Assembly: GCF_016446285.1 (NCBI RefSeq)
Contig: NZ_CP054140.1
Span: 849,501 to 913,500, forward strand
Direction: 5' to 3'
DNA from: Desulfobulbus oligotrophicus
GTDB taxonomy: Bacteria; Desulfobacterota; Desulfobulbia; Desulfobulbales; Desulfobulbaceae
Length of the DNA: 64,000 nucleotides
This document shows positions 55,083 through 62,654 of the stretch, piece by piece. Under the pieces are notes generated by a model. It ran no database searches. It was not told the DNA's origin and saw only the letters and a program-made list of their open reading frames with translations. Every line of letters begins with the position of its first letter. Positions within the stretch are counted from its first letter, which is position 1. A program made the translations under genes and the position numbers.

Positions 55083-56240
55083 TTACTGTTTACCGGCCCC
55101 GGGTGGTTCGGCTGGAGGAGCAAATGGATTTTTTATATACAGTTCGTCGTTTTTGTTCAGAGCCGGGATCAACCTGTCGATCTTCTGCTGGATCTCAAGA
55201 ATCTGAGGGAAGGTCGGCGGTTCAATGGCTTCAAATGATGAGGTGTCATAGTACATGATACCGCTGCCGGTGGGATACTCTACTCCTACTTTTATGTTGT
55301 GGCTTTCACCATCCACTGGAATGTAGGCACGGAAGGTGAGCACATAATCGCTTTGCATGATATGCTGGATGTCTTCAATACTCCGGGTAATGGTATCGTG
55401 TGCACTGCTGATCGGATAATGCTTGCCAAAGGAGTTTTTTGATAAAGCCTGAAGATTGCGCTGTTCCTTGCTCTCAGATTCTCCAAAACCGAGACAGTAG
55501 ATCGGAACAGGAATTTTCAGGTTGGAGATTCGAGTCATCAGGTCTGAGCGATTAATGGCGCTGTCATCATCTCTGCCGCCGGCAAGGATAACAATCGAGG
55601 TGGAAACCACGTAATCAACATTACTGGATGAGTCACCACCACCGGCACTTGCAGCCATCTGCATGGCCGCAACCACGCCATCGTACAGCCTGGTCTTTTC
55701 GCTGCGAGGTTGCAGATCTGCCAGGCGACGGCCCAGGGTGGAGGGCTCCCGGTCGAAGTTGGAGAGTATGGAGTAGCCCTCTGTGCTGCTGTCAAGGGCC
55801 AGCAACGCTACCTGGTCCTGTGGCCGTTTGGCGTCAATGAAGCGGGCAGCTGCCCGGATCATGGCTTCAAAATCAGCTCCCTTGATGGTTTTATTCGTAT
55901 CGAGCACCAGAATAGAACGGGTTGCCTCTTCTCTGGCTCGTAGGGGGTGAATCAGGTACTGTTTTTTTCGTGGATCATAGGCTCTGCCCTCGACCATAAC
56001 GCCGATGTTCAGGACGTTGAGGTTAACCAGAGGGTTCATCTCCTGGTCAAACGTGCGCATGTACACATGCACGAATGGATAAAGAGCTGATTCAACACGA
56101 AAGATCTTAAGGCCATAGCCCTGGTTGCCAACCGTTCCTGGTGCAGCATGGCTGATATGGGCAGCCAGTACAACTGCGAGCACCAGTGCCAGGATTATTA
56201 ATTCTTTTGCAATAATCTGTAGTCTGTTCCACAACTTCAT
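55083..56240 (-). CDS. VWA-domain protein of the amyloid cluster
   Basis: A 385-residue protein with an N-terminal signal/anchor (residues 12-33, ending SHAA) and therefore outside the cytoplasm. After a short beta-rich part, a von Willebrand A domain spans about 108-290: SILVLDTNKTIKG at the first strand and LLALDSSTEGY, SIVILAGGRDDDS. The MIDAS motif DxSxS is changed to D-T-N-K-T, so metal-dependent adhesion may be altered. A C-terminal beta domain and a Pro-rich end follow. The ATG at 56240 has GGGAG five bases upstream. It could help assemble or present the fibre at the surface. Confidence 0.75.
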   Translation of the reverse strand: MKLWNRLQIIAKELIILALVLAVVLAAHISHAAPGTVGNQGYGLKIFRVESALYPFVHVYMRTFDQEMNPLVNLNVLNIGVMVEGRAYDPRKKQYLIHPLRAREEATRSILVLDTNKTIKGADFEAMIRAAARFIDAKRPQDQVALLALDSSTEGYSILSNFDREPSTLGRRLADLQPRSEKTRLYDGVVAAMQMAASAGGGDSSSNVDYVVSTSIVILAGGRDDDSAINRSDLMTRISNLKIPVPIYCLGFGESESKEQRNLQALSKNSFGKHYPISSAHDTITRSIEDIQHIMQSDYVLTFRAYIPVDGESHNIKVGVEYPTGSGIMYYDTSSFEAIEPPTFPQILEIQQKIDRLIPALNKNDELYIKNPFAPPAEPPGAGKQ

Positions 56241-56279
56241 GACTGCTCCCTTTTGCCGACTTTTCATAAATGACTGTTG

Positions 56280-56618
56280 TTACATCTGTTGAAAAGGTTT
56301 ACCGAGATTGTTGATCTGTTTACTGTTCGGCCCTGCGGACCTGTACGCAATTTTGGTGGTACCGTTGACCGTATCGATGACAAAGGCGCCATAGCTTCCA
56401 CCACTTTGCCAGGTGGCGAGCTGATAACGGCCGGCAGCGCCGCCGTGAAGGGGAAGAGGACGGGGGCTGAGCGGTCGGTCGACAGCCAGCTCATGGGCAG
56501 GTACCGCCAGGATGGGTCCACTGTTGCCTGTGGCCCCCATGAGCAGGCAGGTGAGCAACGCTAACAAGCAGCCCGCGAATATTCCACCGGTAAAATTATT
56601 CAGCCGTCCGCCTTTCAT
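56280..56618 (-). CDS. small membrane-anchored protein, unknown
   Basis: A 112-residue protein not recognised as any family. One hydrophobic segment near the N-terminus (about 8-30, GGIFAGCLLALLTCLLMGA) is a signal or anchor. The rest contains two short beta-like stretches (GRYQLATWQSG, GAFVIDTVNGTTKIAYR), the second with a pattern seen in small secreted proteins. The start overlaps the end of the CsgG-like gene by 23 bases, suggesting coupled translation and a role with that secretion component. Confidence 0.55.
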   Translation of the reverse strand: MKGGRLNNFTGGIFAGCLLALLTCLLMGATGNSGPILAVPAHELAVDRPLSPRPLPLHGGAAGRYQLATWQSGGSYGAFVIDTVNGTTKIAYRSAGPNSKQINNLGKPFQQM

Positions 56619-58053
56619 TGATTAACGCCTCCGCTGTTGATTTATTACCCAGAATCGGCTGTGTACGCAACACCTGGACGATATCGTGTGATTCGTCCCG
56701 ATTTTTTGTCGTTTGGTCTGTTTCCTTTGCTGCAGGCGTTGTAACAGGTGCTTTGGCTACAGCGGTCGGTCCTTTTACGGTACGTTCTTCCCGTTGCTCT
56801 TTTTTCGGAGTTACTTTTGACTTACCCGGTTGATCGCTGGCCACCTTGTCGGCGGTTTTGGTCGTGGCTTTTTTTGCCGGCGCAACTGCAACTCGTTGTA
56901 CCGGGGCATCCGTTGCAAAGGCCCGGGCAAGCATCTCACGGCGGTAAGCCACCTGCTCCATGTTCTCACCCAGAGAGCTCCACAGTTCAACATACAGTTC
57001 AGTATCATTGTGCACCGCCCGGCTATCATCCATTCGCATCTTGAAACTGTTCAAAGCTGCCTGAGTTCCAGCATCCATCTGGCCGGTTACCGGTACATCG
57101 TAGCCCTTGAGATAGAGACAGGTCTGTATTTCGCCGATTTTGTCAGCCTGGCTCAGATAGCGGAAGTCCTGGCGGATTTTGTCCAGCACAACCTGGTCCG
57201 GTTGCATCTCCGGAATGAGTTTCCAGTAGGGCAAATGAAGATATTTACCGACAATCTGCAGGACACTGGTCTGCACCAACAGACGGATGGCTGCATGTCG
57301 TCCCTGTATTTTTTTGACCGTTCCTCTGAGGCCGAACGTCGGACCGAAGATGGTGAATCCCAATTCCTTTTCTGCGGCCGCCTTATATACGTTGATTGAA
57401 TTAACGGTTTGCATCCTGGCCACACCTGCCATGGTCTGGAAATCGAGCAGATTGAAGTCCAGAGTGATCCGTGCCAGGCTGTCTTTGTCTTCCTGATTGT
57501 AATCAACTGAAATAACATCCCCCGGTACCCAGGATCGATTAACATTAAAAGGATTCGTGGTAACGCCGAAATCGGTATTACTGCCCCGGGTTTCCAGACC
57601 CCGGTCAAATTCGGTGATGCCGCCGGACAAGACGATGTCGGGAATGAGCTTGCCCTGGAAGTTGGAATAACCGGTCACCATCTGGTTGTTGATGTACACC
57701 GGTGTGTAGGGGATGTAGACAACATTGCCACCAATGGCATTGAGGGCGCTTTTGGTCATTTCGGTGATATCACGTGGAATCTCTCCAAATCCATAGGTGG
57801 ACAGCCCTGTGTAATCGGTGATATCTTTGCCTTGGATAAACACTCTTTTCCCGTAGACCTGGGTCATCTTGCCGAGATCTGCCAAGGGTTTATCAAAGTT
57901 TGTTTCCTTGACCTCCGGCATCTCATTGGGCGGATCCACATCCACCTGCCGGGGATCAAGCGTGGCGCAACCGGTCAGGTTGAGGATCACGAAGGGGAAA
58001 AAGAACAGGATTCCCAAAATGAATCGGGCCCGGATTATTGTATATGTTTTCAT
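56596..58053 (-). CDS. CsgG-like lipoprotein with peptidoglycan-binding-like segment
   Basis: A 485-residue outer-membrane lipoprotein (lipobox NLTGC, Cys29). Residues 35-275 resemble CsgG, the pore for curli subunits: an LADLGKMTQVYG region, VYIPYTPVYINNQMVTGYSN, PDIVLSGGITEFDRG and TLDFNLLDFQTMAGV, with a membrane-crossing pattern. CsgG of E. coli is only about 277 residues. Here an extra segment at 306-343 (IGEIQTCLYLKGYDV, GTQAALNSFK) looks like a peptidoglycan-binding domain, and the C-terminal 100 residues are Lys/Thr/Pro-rich and disordered. It lies behind genes for curlin-repeat proteins, supporting a secretion role. Confidence 0.8.
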   Translation of the reverse strand: MKTYTIIRARFILGILFFFPFVILNLTGCATLDPRQVDVDPPNEMPEVKETNFDKPLADLGKMTQVYGKRVFIQGKDITDYTGLSTYGFGEIPRDITEMTKSALNAIGGNVVYIPYTPVYINNQMVTGYSNFQGKLIPDIVLSGGITEFDRGLETRGSNTDFGVTTNPFNVNRSWVPGDVISVDYNQEDKDSLARITLDFNLLDFQTMAGVARMQTVNSINVYKAAAEKELGFTIFGPTFGLRGTVKKIQGRHAAIRLLVQTSVLQIVGKYLHLPYWKLIPEMQPDQVVLDKIRQDFRYLSQADKIGEIQTCLYLKGYDVPVTGQMDAGTQAALNSFKMRMDDSRAVHNDTELYVELWSSLGENMEQVAYRREMLARAFATDAPVQRVAVAPAKKATTKTADKVASDQPGKSKVTPKKEQREERTVKGPTAVAKAPVTTPAAKETDQTTKNRDESHDIVQVLRTQPILGNKSTAEALINERRTAE

Positions 58054-58074
58054 GGTGCTCGTCTCTTGGCGCGG

Positions 58075-58404
58075 TTATTTGGCGATCACAGTCTTGTCAC
58101 CCTTGGACTCATCGATGATGATAATGTCACCGGTAATTTTAGCCCCGGCATCCAGGATAACGCTATTGAGTGCTCCGCTGTCGGAAAGGACGACCCCGCC
58201 ATGGCCGGATCTGGCGAGACTTTTAGCCCGTTGCTTAAGGTATGAGTAGTTCCTGTTTGAACCATCGAGTTCTCCATACTGGCTGCTGCTTTCCTCAAAA
58301 TCAATACCGTCGTTAAAATCATCCGCCAGGACCGGTGTTGAGTACAGACCTGTGTATGCACCCAGAAGGAGAGCCATCAGCAGGGGCGTTATCCATGTAC
58401 GCAT
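58075..58404 (-). CDS. small secreted protein of the amyloid cluster
   Basis: A 109-residue protein with a signal peptide (MRTWITPLLMALLLGAY to about residue 28, VLA). The remaining 80 residues are acidic and then Gly/Ser/Ala-rich, with SGALNSVILDAGAKITGDIIIIDES at the C-terminus, a pattern of short repeated strands. The ATG at 58404 follows GAGGAAAGGACG. The 29-codon frame extension upstream is unlikely. It lies between an amyloid-like gene and the CsgG-like gene and may be a CsgE/CsgF-like accessory, although no sequence similarity to these is visible. Confidence 0.6.
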   Translation of the reverse strand: MRTWITPLLMALLLGAYTGLYSTPVLADDFNDGIDFEESSSQYGELDGSNRNYSYLKQRAKSLARSGHGGVVLSDSGALNSVILDAGAKITGDIIIIDESKGDKTVIAK

Positions 58405-58426
58405 CGTCCTTTCCTCCTCCCTCTTC

Positions 58427-59023
58427 TTAATTCGCAACCACAGAATCGATGGCAATGTTCGAGTTGCTGCCGGACATCGACACCGAGACATTATTCAGAT
58501 CCGCTTTGGTGGTTATGTCGCCCCGATGCGCATCGTTCATCTGGACCGAACCTATATTCAAATGATTATTGTTGCCGTCGATAATGCCGCTGAGAGCCTG
58601 TCCGGTCACCTCTGAGGTGACCTTACCAGCCCTGGAGTTCACCATCTGTACAGAACCGATATTGGATACGTTGTTATTCCCATGGACTGCGTTGTTAATT
58701 GAATCCACTTTTACCGTATTGCTCACTGTTCCAGCCTGGGAGTTGAGCATCTGTACCGAAGCACTGTTCACCGTGTTGTTGTTACCGGTCGCCGAAGCTG
58801 ACACCGTACCTGTGGCTGTAACCCGGTTGGTGACCTCACGGGCTTTACTGCCGGTCAGGTTGATGGAGGCAGCATTGGCTGTGTTGTTATGTCCCTTGGT
58901 CTGGGCCGTATATTCACCACCGTGCAGGCGATTTTCTGCCCGGATGCCAAGAAGATCAGCGGTATGGCCGATTATGGGAACAGTCAGAAAAGTTGCAACA
59001 GTCAGCATATGTATGAGTTTCAT
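58427..59023 (-). CDS. curlin-like repeat protein B
   Basis: A 198-residue secreted protein with a signal peptide of about 22 residues (ending GHTA). It has five imperfect repeats with the core G-[NHS]-N-[NS]-x-x-N-x-x-S-[IV]-x-[ML] (GHNNTANAASINL, GNNNTVNSASVQM, GNNNVSNIGSVQM, GNNNHLNIGSVQM, GSNSNIAIDSVV), spaced about 35 residues. This recalls the Asn/Gly/Ser-rich strand-loop-strand units of curli subunits CsgA and CsgB. The ATG at 59023 is seven bases behind GGAG. It follows the larger repeat protein and precedes a CsgG-like gene; it may be the nucleator or a minor subunit. Confidence 0.7.
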   Translation of the reverse strand: MKLIHMLTVATFLTVPIIGHTADLLGIRAENRLHGGEYTAQTKGHNNTANAASINLTGSKAREVTNRVTATGTVSASATGNNNTVNSASVQMLNSQAGTVSNTVKVDSINNAVHGNNNVSNIGSVQMVNSRAGKVTSEVTGQALSGIIDGNNNHLNIGSVQMNDAHRGDITTKADLNNVSVSMSGSNSNIAIDSVVAN

Positions 59024-59121
59024 GTTCATTCTCCGTAAAACGTGTTGCCTTGTCAGTGTGGAAAGATTCCCAAAGCACTGCCTGTACAGGAGTACCGGAA
59101 GTACTTTGGGAAAAGGAAGTT

Positions 59122-60153
59122 TTAGTTGATGGCGATGGAGCCGGCATTGGCGATGTTGTTGTTTCCGCCTTCAACTGAAGAGGTGATATTGCCGGTGTTT
59201 TCCACCTCGTTGATCACCTTGCCCTTGACAACCATATTACCACCCATGGAGATCGAAGCAGCGTTTGCCTGGTTGTTGCTGCCGTTTTTGATTGTACTGC
59301 TGATGTTACCGGCGGTGTTGACCCTGTTGAGGATTGAATCTGTGGTTTGAGTGGAGCCGTTGACTGAAATAGAGGCAGCATTGGCCAGATTGTTATTACC
59401 GCCAACGATGGTGCTCGATATGTTGCCGGCACGTTTGATCTCGTTGCGGATCTCTGCCTTCATGCCCTGCTGGCCATCAGTTTGATCCTGAGTCGATTCG
59501 GTGGCAGTGGTATCGCTGCTGCTGTCGGTTGAAACTGTGGTGTCGGATGCATCGGTGTTATCAGCCCACTTATCCTTTCCGTCGGATTTGTCAGCCCACT
59601 TGTCCTTTCCATCGGACTTATCGGCCCACTTATCCTTTCCGTCGGATTTATCGGTCCACTTATCCTTTCCATCGGACTTATCGGTCCACTTATCCTTTCC
59701 GTCGGATTTATCGGTCCACTTATCCTTTCCATCGGACTTATCGGTCCACTTATCCTTTCTGTCGGATTTATCGGTCCACTTATCCTTTCCGTCGGATTTA
59801 TCGGCCCACTTGTCCTTTCCGTCGGATTTATCGGCCCACTTGTCCTTTGATGGCTTGTTGCGGTCGATCCCAGAAGGTTGACTTGTTCCTGCTGTTGTTT
59901 GCGTGTTCGGCACAGTGGTTGTACTGGCCAACTTCTGTGTTGCCGAGGTATTGATGGTGATGATGTTCGTATTTGTGTTGGTGATTGGGTTTGCAGTATA
60001 GGTGCTGTGCTGGACAGGCATCTGGTGCATGGTTGGAGCCTTACCCTTATGGTCAAAGGTACCGCGCAGGGTGGTATCTTTGCTGTTGGCATGGGCTACA
60101 CCAGCGGTAAGGGCAAGAGAGAGAGCTGTAACAAGAAGAGTTTTTTTCAACAT
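59122..60153 (-). CDS. curlin-like repeat protein A with charged tandem repeats
   Basis: A 343-residue secreted protein. A signal peptide (MLKKTLLVTALSLALTAGVAHA) is followed by a Thr/Asn-rich region, and by ten tandem copies of a ten-residue unit KDKW[AT]DKSDG (residues 103-202). A Ser/Thr/Asp-rich linker leads to three C-terminal curlin-like repeats (GNISSTI with GGNNNLANAASISV; GNISSTI with NGSNNQANAASISM; GNITSSV with GGNNNIANAGSIAI). It is probably the main fibre subunit, with the Trp/Lys/Asp block displayed outside. CTGGAGGATACC precedes the ATG at 60153. A sigma-54 promoter lies about 60 bases upstream. Confidence 0.75.
   Translation of the reverse strand: MLKKTLLVTALSLALTAGVAHANSKDTTLRGTFDHKGKAPTMHQMPVQHSTYTANPITNTNTNIITINTSATQKLASTTTVPNTQTTAGTSQPSGIDRNKPSKDKWADKSDGKDKWADKSDGKDKWTDKSDRKDKWTDKSDGKDKWTDKSDGKDKWTDKSDGKDKWTDKSDGKDKWADKSDGKDKWADKSDGKDKWADNTDASDTTVSTDSSSDTTATESTQDQTDGQQGMKAEIRNEIKRAGNISSTIVGGNNNLANAASISVNGSTQTTDSILNRVNTAGNISSTIKNGSNNQANAASISMGGNMVVKGKVINEVENTGNITSSVEGGNNNIANAGSIAIN
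59548..59847 (-). repeat. ten tandem 30-base repeats in the fibre gene
   Basis: Ten consecutive copies of a 30-base unit without spacers, differing mainly at a few positions and in Ala/Thr at the fifth codon. All encode the KDKW[AT]DKSDG unit in frame. The near-identity suggests recent expansion by slippage or recombination, so copy number is likely to vary between strains. Confidence 0.92.
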
Positions 60154-60210
60154 GGTATCCTCCAGATATAAAGTTATGGGCAAGCGTAAAGCATATGCTC
60201 CTGCTCATTT

Positions 60211-60226
60211 TGCAAGAGTGGTGCCA
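60211..60226 (-). promoter_or_regulatory. sigma-54 promoter of the amyloid-like operon
   Basis: The minus strand reads TGGCACC-N4-TTGCA, against the sigma-54 consensus TGGCACG-N4-TTGC[AT]. GG and GC of the -24 and -12 elements have correct spacing. Transcription would start near 60200, giving a leader of about 47 bases. A sigma-54-type activator is encoded just upstream. Confidence 0.75.
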
Positions 60227-60440
60227 GGATGAAAAGGGACGGGTATTTGTCGGAAAAATAGCGTTATTTCAGCAGGTTGAGCAGATTGTTTCTGCCGGCA
60301 ACCAGGCCCGGGTCTGTGAAATTTCCCGGGTGCAGCCTCTGTAGCCTGAATTCGTGTTTGAAAAACGGACAGTGGAAAACCCTGTGTTGGGTTAACGTGT
60401 TGAAAAAATGTATAAAAGAGGGAGGGCGGTTGTGTAGGAA

Positions 60441-60472
60441 AACCGGACAAGCAGCAGAGTGCCTGTCCGGTT
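60441..60472 (-). terminator. terminator of the activator gene
   Basis: On the minus strand AACCGGACA and TGTCCGGTT form a nine-base stem followed by TTTCC, 17 bases after the activator stop. It makes the activator and the amyloid-like genes separate transcripts. Confidence 0.65.
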
Positions 60473-60488
60473 CCAAGACAACCGGAGA

Positions 60489-62348
60489 CTAGGCGGATAG
60501 CTTGTATTTTTTCATTTTCTGATACAGGGTCGATCGGGCAATTCCAACGAGGAGAGCCGCGTCGGAAATATTACCGCTGGATCGTTCCAGGGCTGCTTTG
60601 ATGTGTTGTTTTTCCACCTCTTCAAGGCTGGGGAAAACCTCAATTGCGGCTTGATCCGTGATGTTGAACTCGTCGGACAGGCTGTGAATATCACGCTCGG
60701 TGATCACTCTTCCCTGTGACTGCACGGCTAAGCGTAACAGCACATTACGCAACTCCCGAACATTGCCCGGCCACTGATACTGGGCAAGCAGCTGGAGAGC
60801 TCCGTCGGTTGTCCGCGGTTCCGGCCAGTTGTATTCTCTGGAAAATTTACGCAGGAAGTAACGGGTCAGCGGCTCGATATCCTCCTCTCTTTCCCGTAAA
60901 GGCGGCACTTTAAGGGTAAAGCAGGAGAGTCGTTGAAACAGGTCGTCACGAAACAGATTTTCTTGAATCATGGTGGTAACATCACGGTTGGTAGCAGCGA
61001 CAACCCGCACGTCAAGTCGACGACTGCGGGTATCACCTAAACGGCTTATTTCCCCATTTTCAAGGAAACGCAGCAACTTGGGTTGCAGAGTCAGCGCCAT
61101 ATCTGCAACCTCGTCGAGAAACAGAGTGCCGCCTTCGGCCAACTCCAGCTTGCCCGGTTTATCCACCGCTTCATGGTAGGCTCCTTTTTTGGAACCAAAC
61201 AGCTCACTTTCAAATATACCTTCGGGTATGGCGGAACAGTTTATGGGAATGTAGGCTCCTTTGCGGCTGGAAAAAGTATGGAGTGCCGCGGCTACAAGTT
61301 CTTTGCCCGATCCTGCCTCTCCCAGTATAAAGACCGGCACATTGATGGCGGCAATGGTTCGGATATCCTCATAGAGTTTGACCATCTTATCACTGCGGAC
61401 AATGGTTTCGTCCTGGGTTGCCAGTCGTGATTGCAATGATTCGCGCTCGCGCTGCAGGCGCTGCCGATTTGCCAGATTATCAAGCAGGACAGCACCGTGT
61501 AGGGCCAGAATTTCAAGACTGCTCTGCCTGAGAGCAGTGAATATTGTACTGCAACAGTCATCAAGGTAGAGACAGCCAATGGCCTTATTCTCTCGCAATA
61601 AGGGGACGGCGAGCACCGACCGTACCCTGTCCTTACGTGTCTCCTTCGCTGTCCCGGCTATTCGGATCGATCGGCCGAGATCCATTACCTGATGCACCAC
61701 CTCCTGACGGACCTCATGACTCTCGTTGCGTGGATCAAAGCTGTGTGTGGCCGTGTAGAGCAGTTCTCCCTTGTCGTTCAGCAGGGCCAGAAAACCGCGT
61801 TGAGCTTTGGTGAGCTGCAGAGCTCCTGCCAGGAGTAACTCGCCGAGTCCTGTCTCGCTGTCTGCACGCTGCAGTTCCTGCAGCTGTTGGGAGATTGGGG
61901 TAATCGATCCTGCTTCTGATACATCTTCTCTCTCTGTCCGGATGTCTGCTATCGGTTCAGATTCCAAATTGAAGAGAATTGTCTCATCAGTCATCGGCTG
62001 TCGGCCTGTCGAGTATGATGCACCGGAATCGCTGAAAACGCGGGAGGGACGGCTGTCATGACGTTCATCGATGAAGGTGAAAAAATAGTTGACAATCCGA
62101 AAGCTCATCCCGTGCTGGAGCCGGACGCCGGTGACCCGCTGGTTGTCCAGCCACACACCATTGGTACTTTCATGATCAAACAGCATGAATTCGTTGTCTT
62201 CCCGGTGAACAATGGAGGCATGACGCCGTGATACCTGAGGTGAGGCAAGTACGATATCGTTGTCGCTGTCTCGACCGATGGTGAGCGATGCGGTGAATTC
62301 GACGACCCGGTAATTCTGGGCATCCTGGCTGACTATCACACTGGGCAT
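60489..62348 (-). CDS. FHA-GAF-AAA+-Fis type sigma-54 activator
   Basis: A 619-residue regulator. FHA domain at 20-90 (TIGRDSDNDI, SRRHASI, STNGVWL), GAF-like domain at about 165-290, AAA+ domain at about 318-545 with Walker A GEAGSGKE (343-350), Walker B GTLFLDE (407-413) and WPGNVRELRN, and a Fis-type helix-turn-helix at 580-615 (ISDAALLVGIARSTLYQKMKKY). The loop that normally reads GAFTGA and contacts sigma-54 is GAYHEA (389-394). The FHA domain would sense phosphothreonine, probably from the kinase of this cluster. A sigma-54 promoter lies directly downstream. It is monocistronic, with its own terminator. Confidence 0.9.
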   Translation of the reverse strand: MPSVIVSQDAQNYRVVEFTASLTIGRDSDNDIVLASPQVSRRHASIVHREDNEFMLFDHESTNGVWLDNQRVTGVRLQHGMSFRIVNYFFTFIDERHDSRPSRVFSDSGASYSTGRQPMTDETILFNLESEPIADIRTEREDVSEAGSITPISQQLQELQRADSETGLGELLLAGALQLTKAQRGFLALLNDKGELLYTATHSFDPRNESHEVRQEVVHQVMDLGRSIRIAGTAKETRKDRVRSVLAVPLLRENKAIGCLYLDDCCSTIFTALRQSSLEILALHGAVLLDNLANRQRLQRERESLQSRLATQDETIVRSDKMVKLYEDIRTIAAINVPVFILGEAGSGKELVAAALHTFSSRKGAYIPINCSAIPEGIFESELFGSKKGAYHEAVDKPGKLELAEGGTLFLDEVADMALTLQPKLLRFLENGEISRLGDTRSRRLDVRVVAATNRDVTTMIQENLFRDDLFQRLSCFTLKVPPLREREEDIEPLTRYFLRKFSREYNWPEPRTTDGALQLLAQYQWPGNVRELRNVLLRLAVQSQGRVITERDIHSLSDEFNITDQAAIEVFPSLEEVEKQHIKAALERSSGNISDAALLVGIARSTLYQKMKKYKLSA

Positions 62349-62654
62349 GGGTATATTTCTGCGGGTAAATGGTTACAGTACAGGAACGTTGGTTGCAACA
62401 ATAGCCCCTTCGATCCAATTTTCAAGCCGGAATACGTGAGGATGTCGTAAGCTGACATTTCGCCTGTTCGAGATATCAACGTGGGAGCGCCATGGTGCCA
62501 CGCTGTTGATTCCGATGAAAAATCGTACCGATCTTATTCGTGTTTGCGAAATCCTCTGTTTCAGGATAATACTTAAAATTATAAATCAGTCGACAACTGT
62601 AAATAGAACAACTTCTGAGACCACGGTAGAGAGGAAATTCCCGGAGGAAGGATG
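62349..62654. other. divergent intergenic region before the PEP carboxykinase gene
   Basis: This 306-base region separates the activator (minus) from the PEPCK gene (plus). The 3' part is AT-rich; GATAAT at 62565-62570 could be a -10 box with TTTGCG 16 bases upstream. No other feature is recognised. Confidence 0.45.

Larger units (their letters stand above)
60154..60488. other. regulatory region between activator gene and amyloid-like genes
   Basis: This 335-base region lies between two minus-strand genes and contains the terminator of the activator gene (60441-60472) and the sigma-54 promoter (60211-60226). CCCGGG occurs twice at 60308-60331 and may form a hairpin or binding site. No gene is seen. 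Confidence 0.6.

Noticed and set aside
59548-59847. CRISPR-like regular 30-base repeats
   Set aside because: The units are directly adjacent without spacers, are in frame with a secreted protein, and no cas genes are near.
59460-60092. Long open frames on both strands over the repeat region (59460-60092 minus, 59501-59881 and 59529-59954 plus)
   Set aside because: They arise because a 30-base repeat without stops in one frame often lacks stops in others. They lack ribosome-binding sites and signal peptides, whereas the frame used has both.
49507-62348. Type VI secretion regulation locus
   Set aside because: Kinase, FHA and PP2C genes resemble PpkA, Fha and PppA, but no Tss structural gene is present; the partners are curli-like instead.
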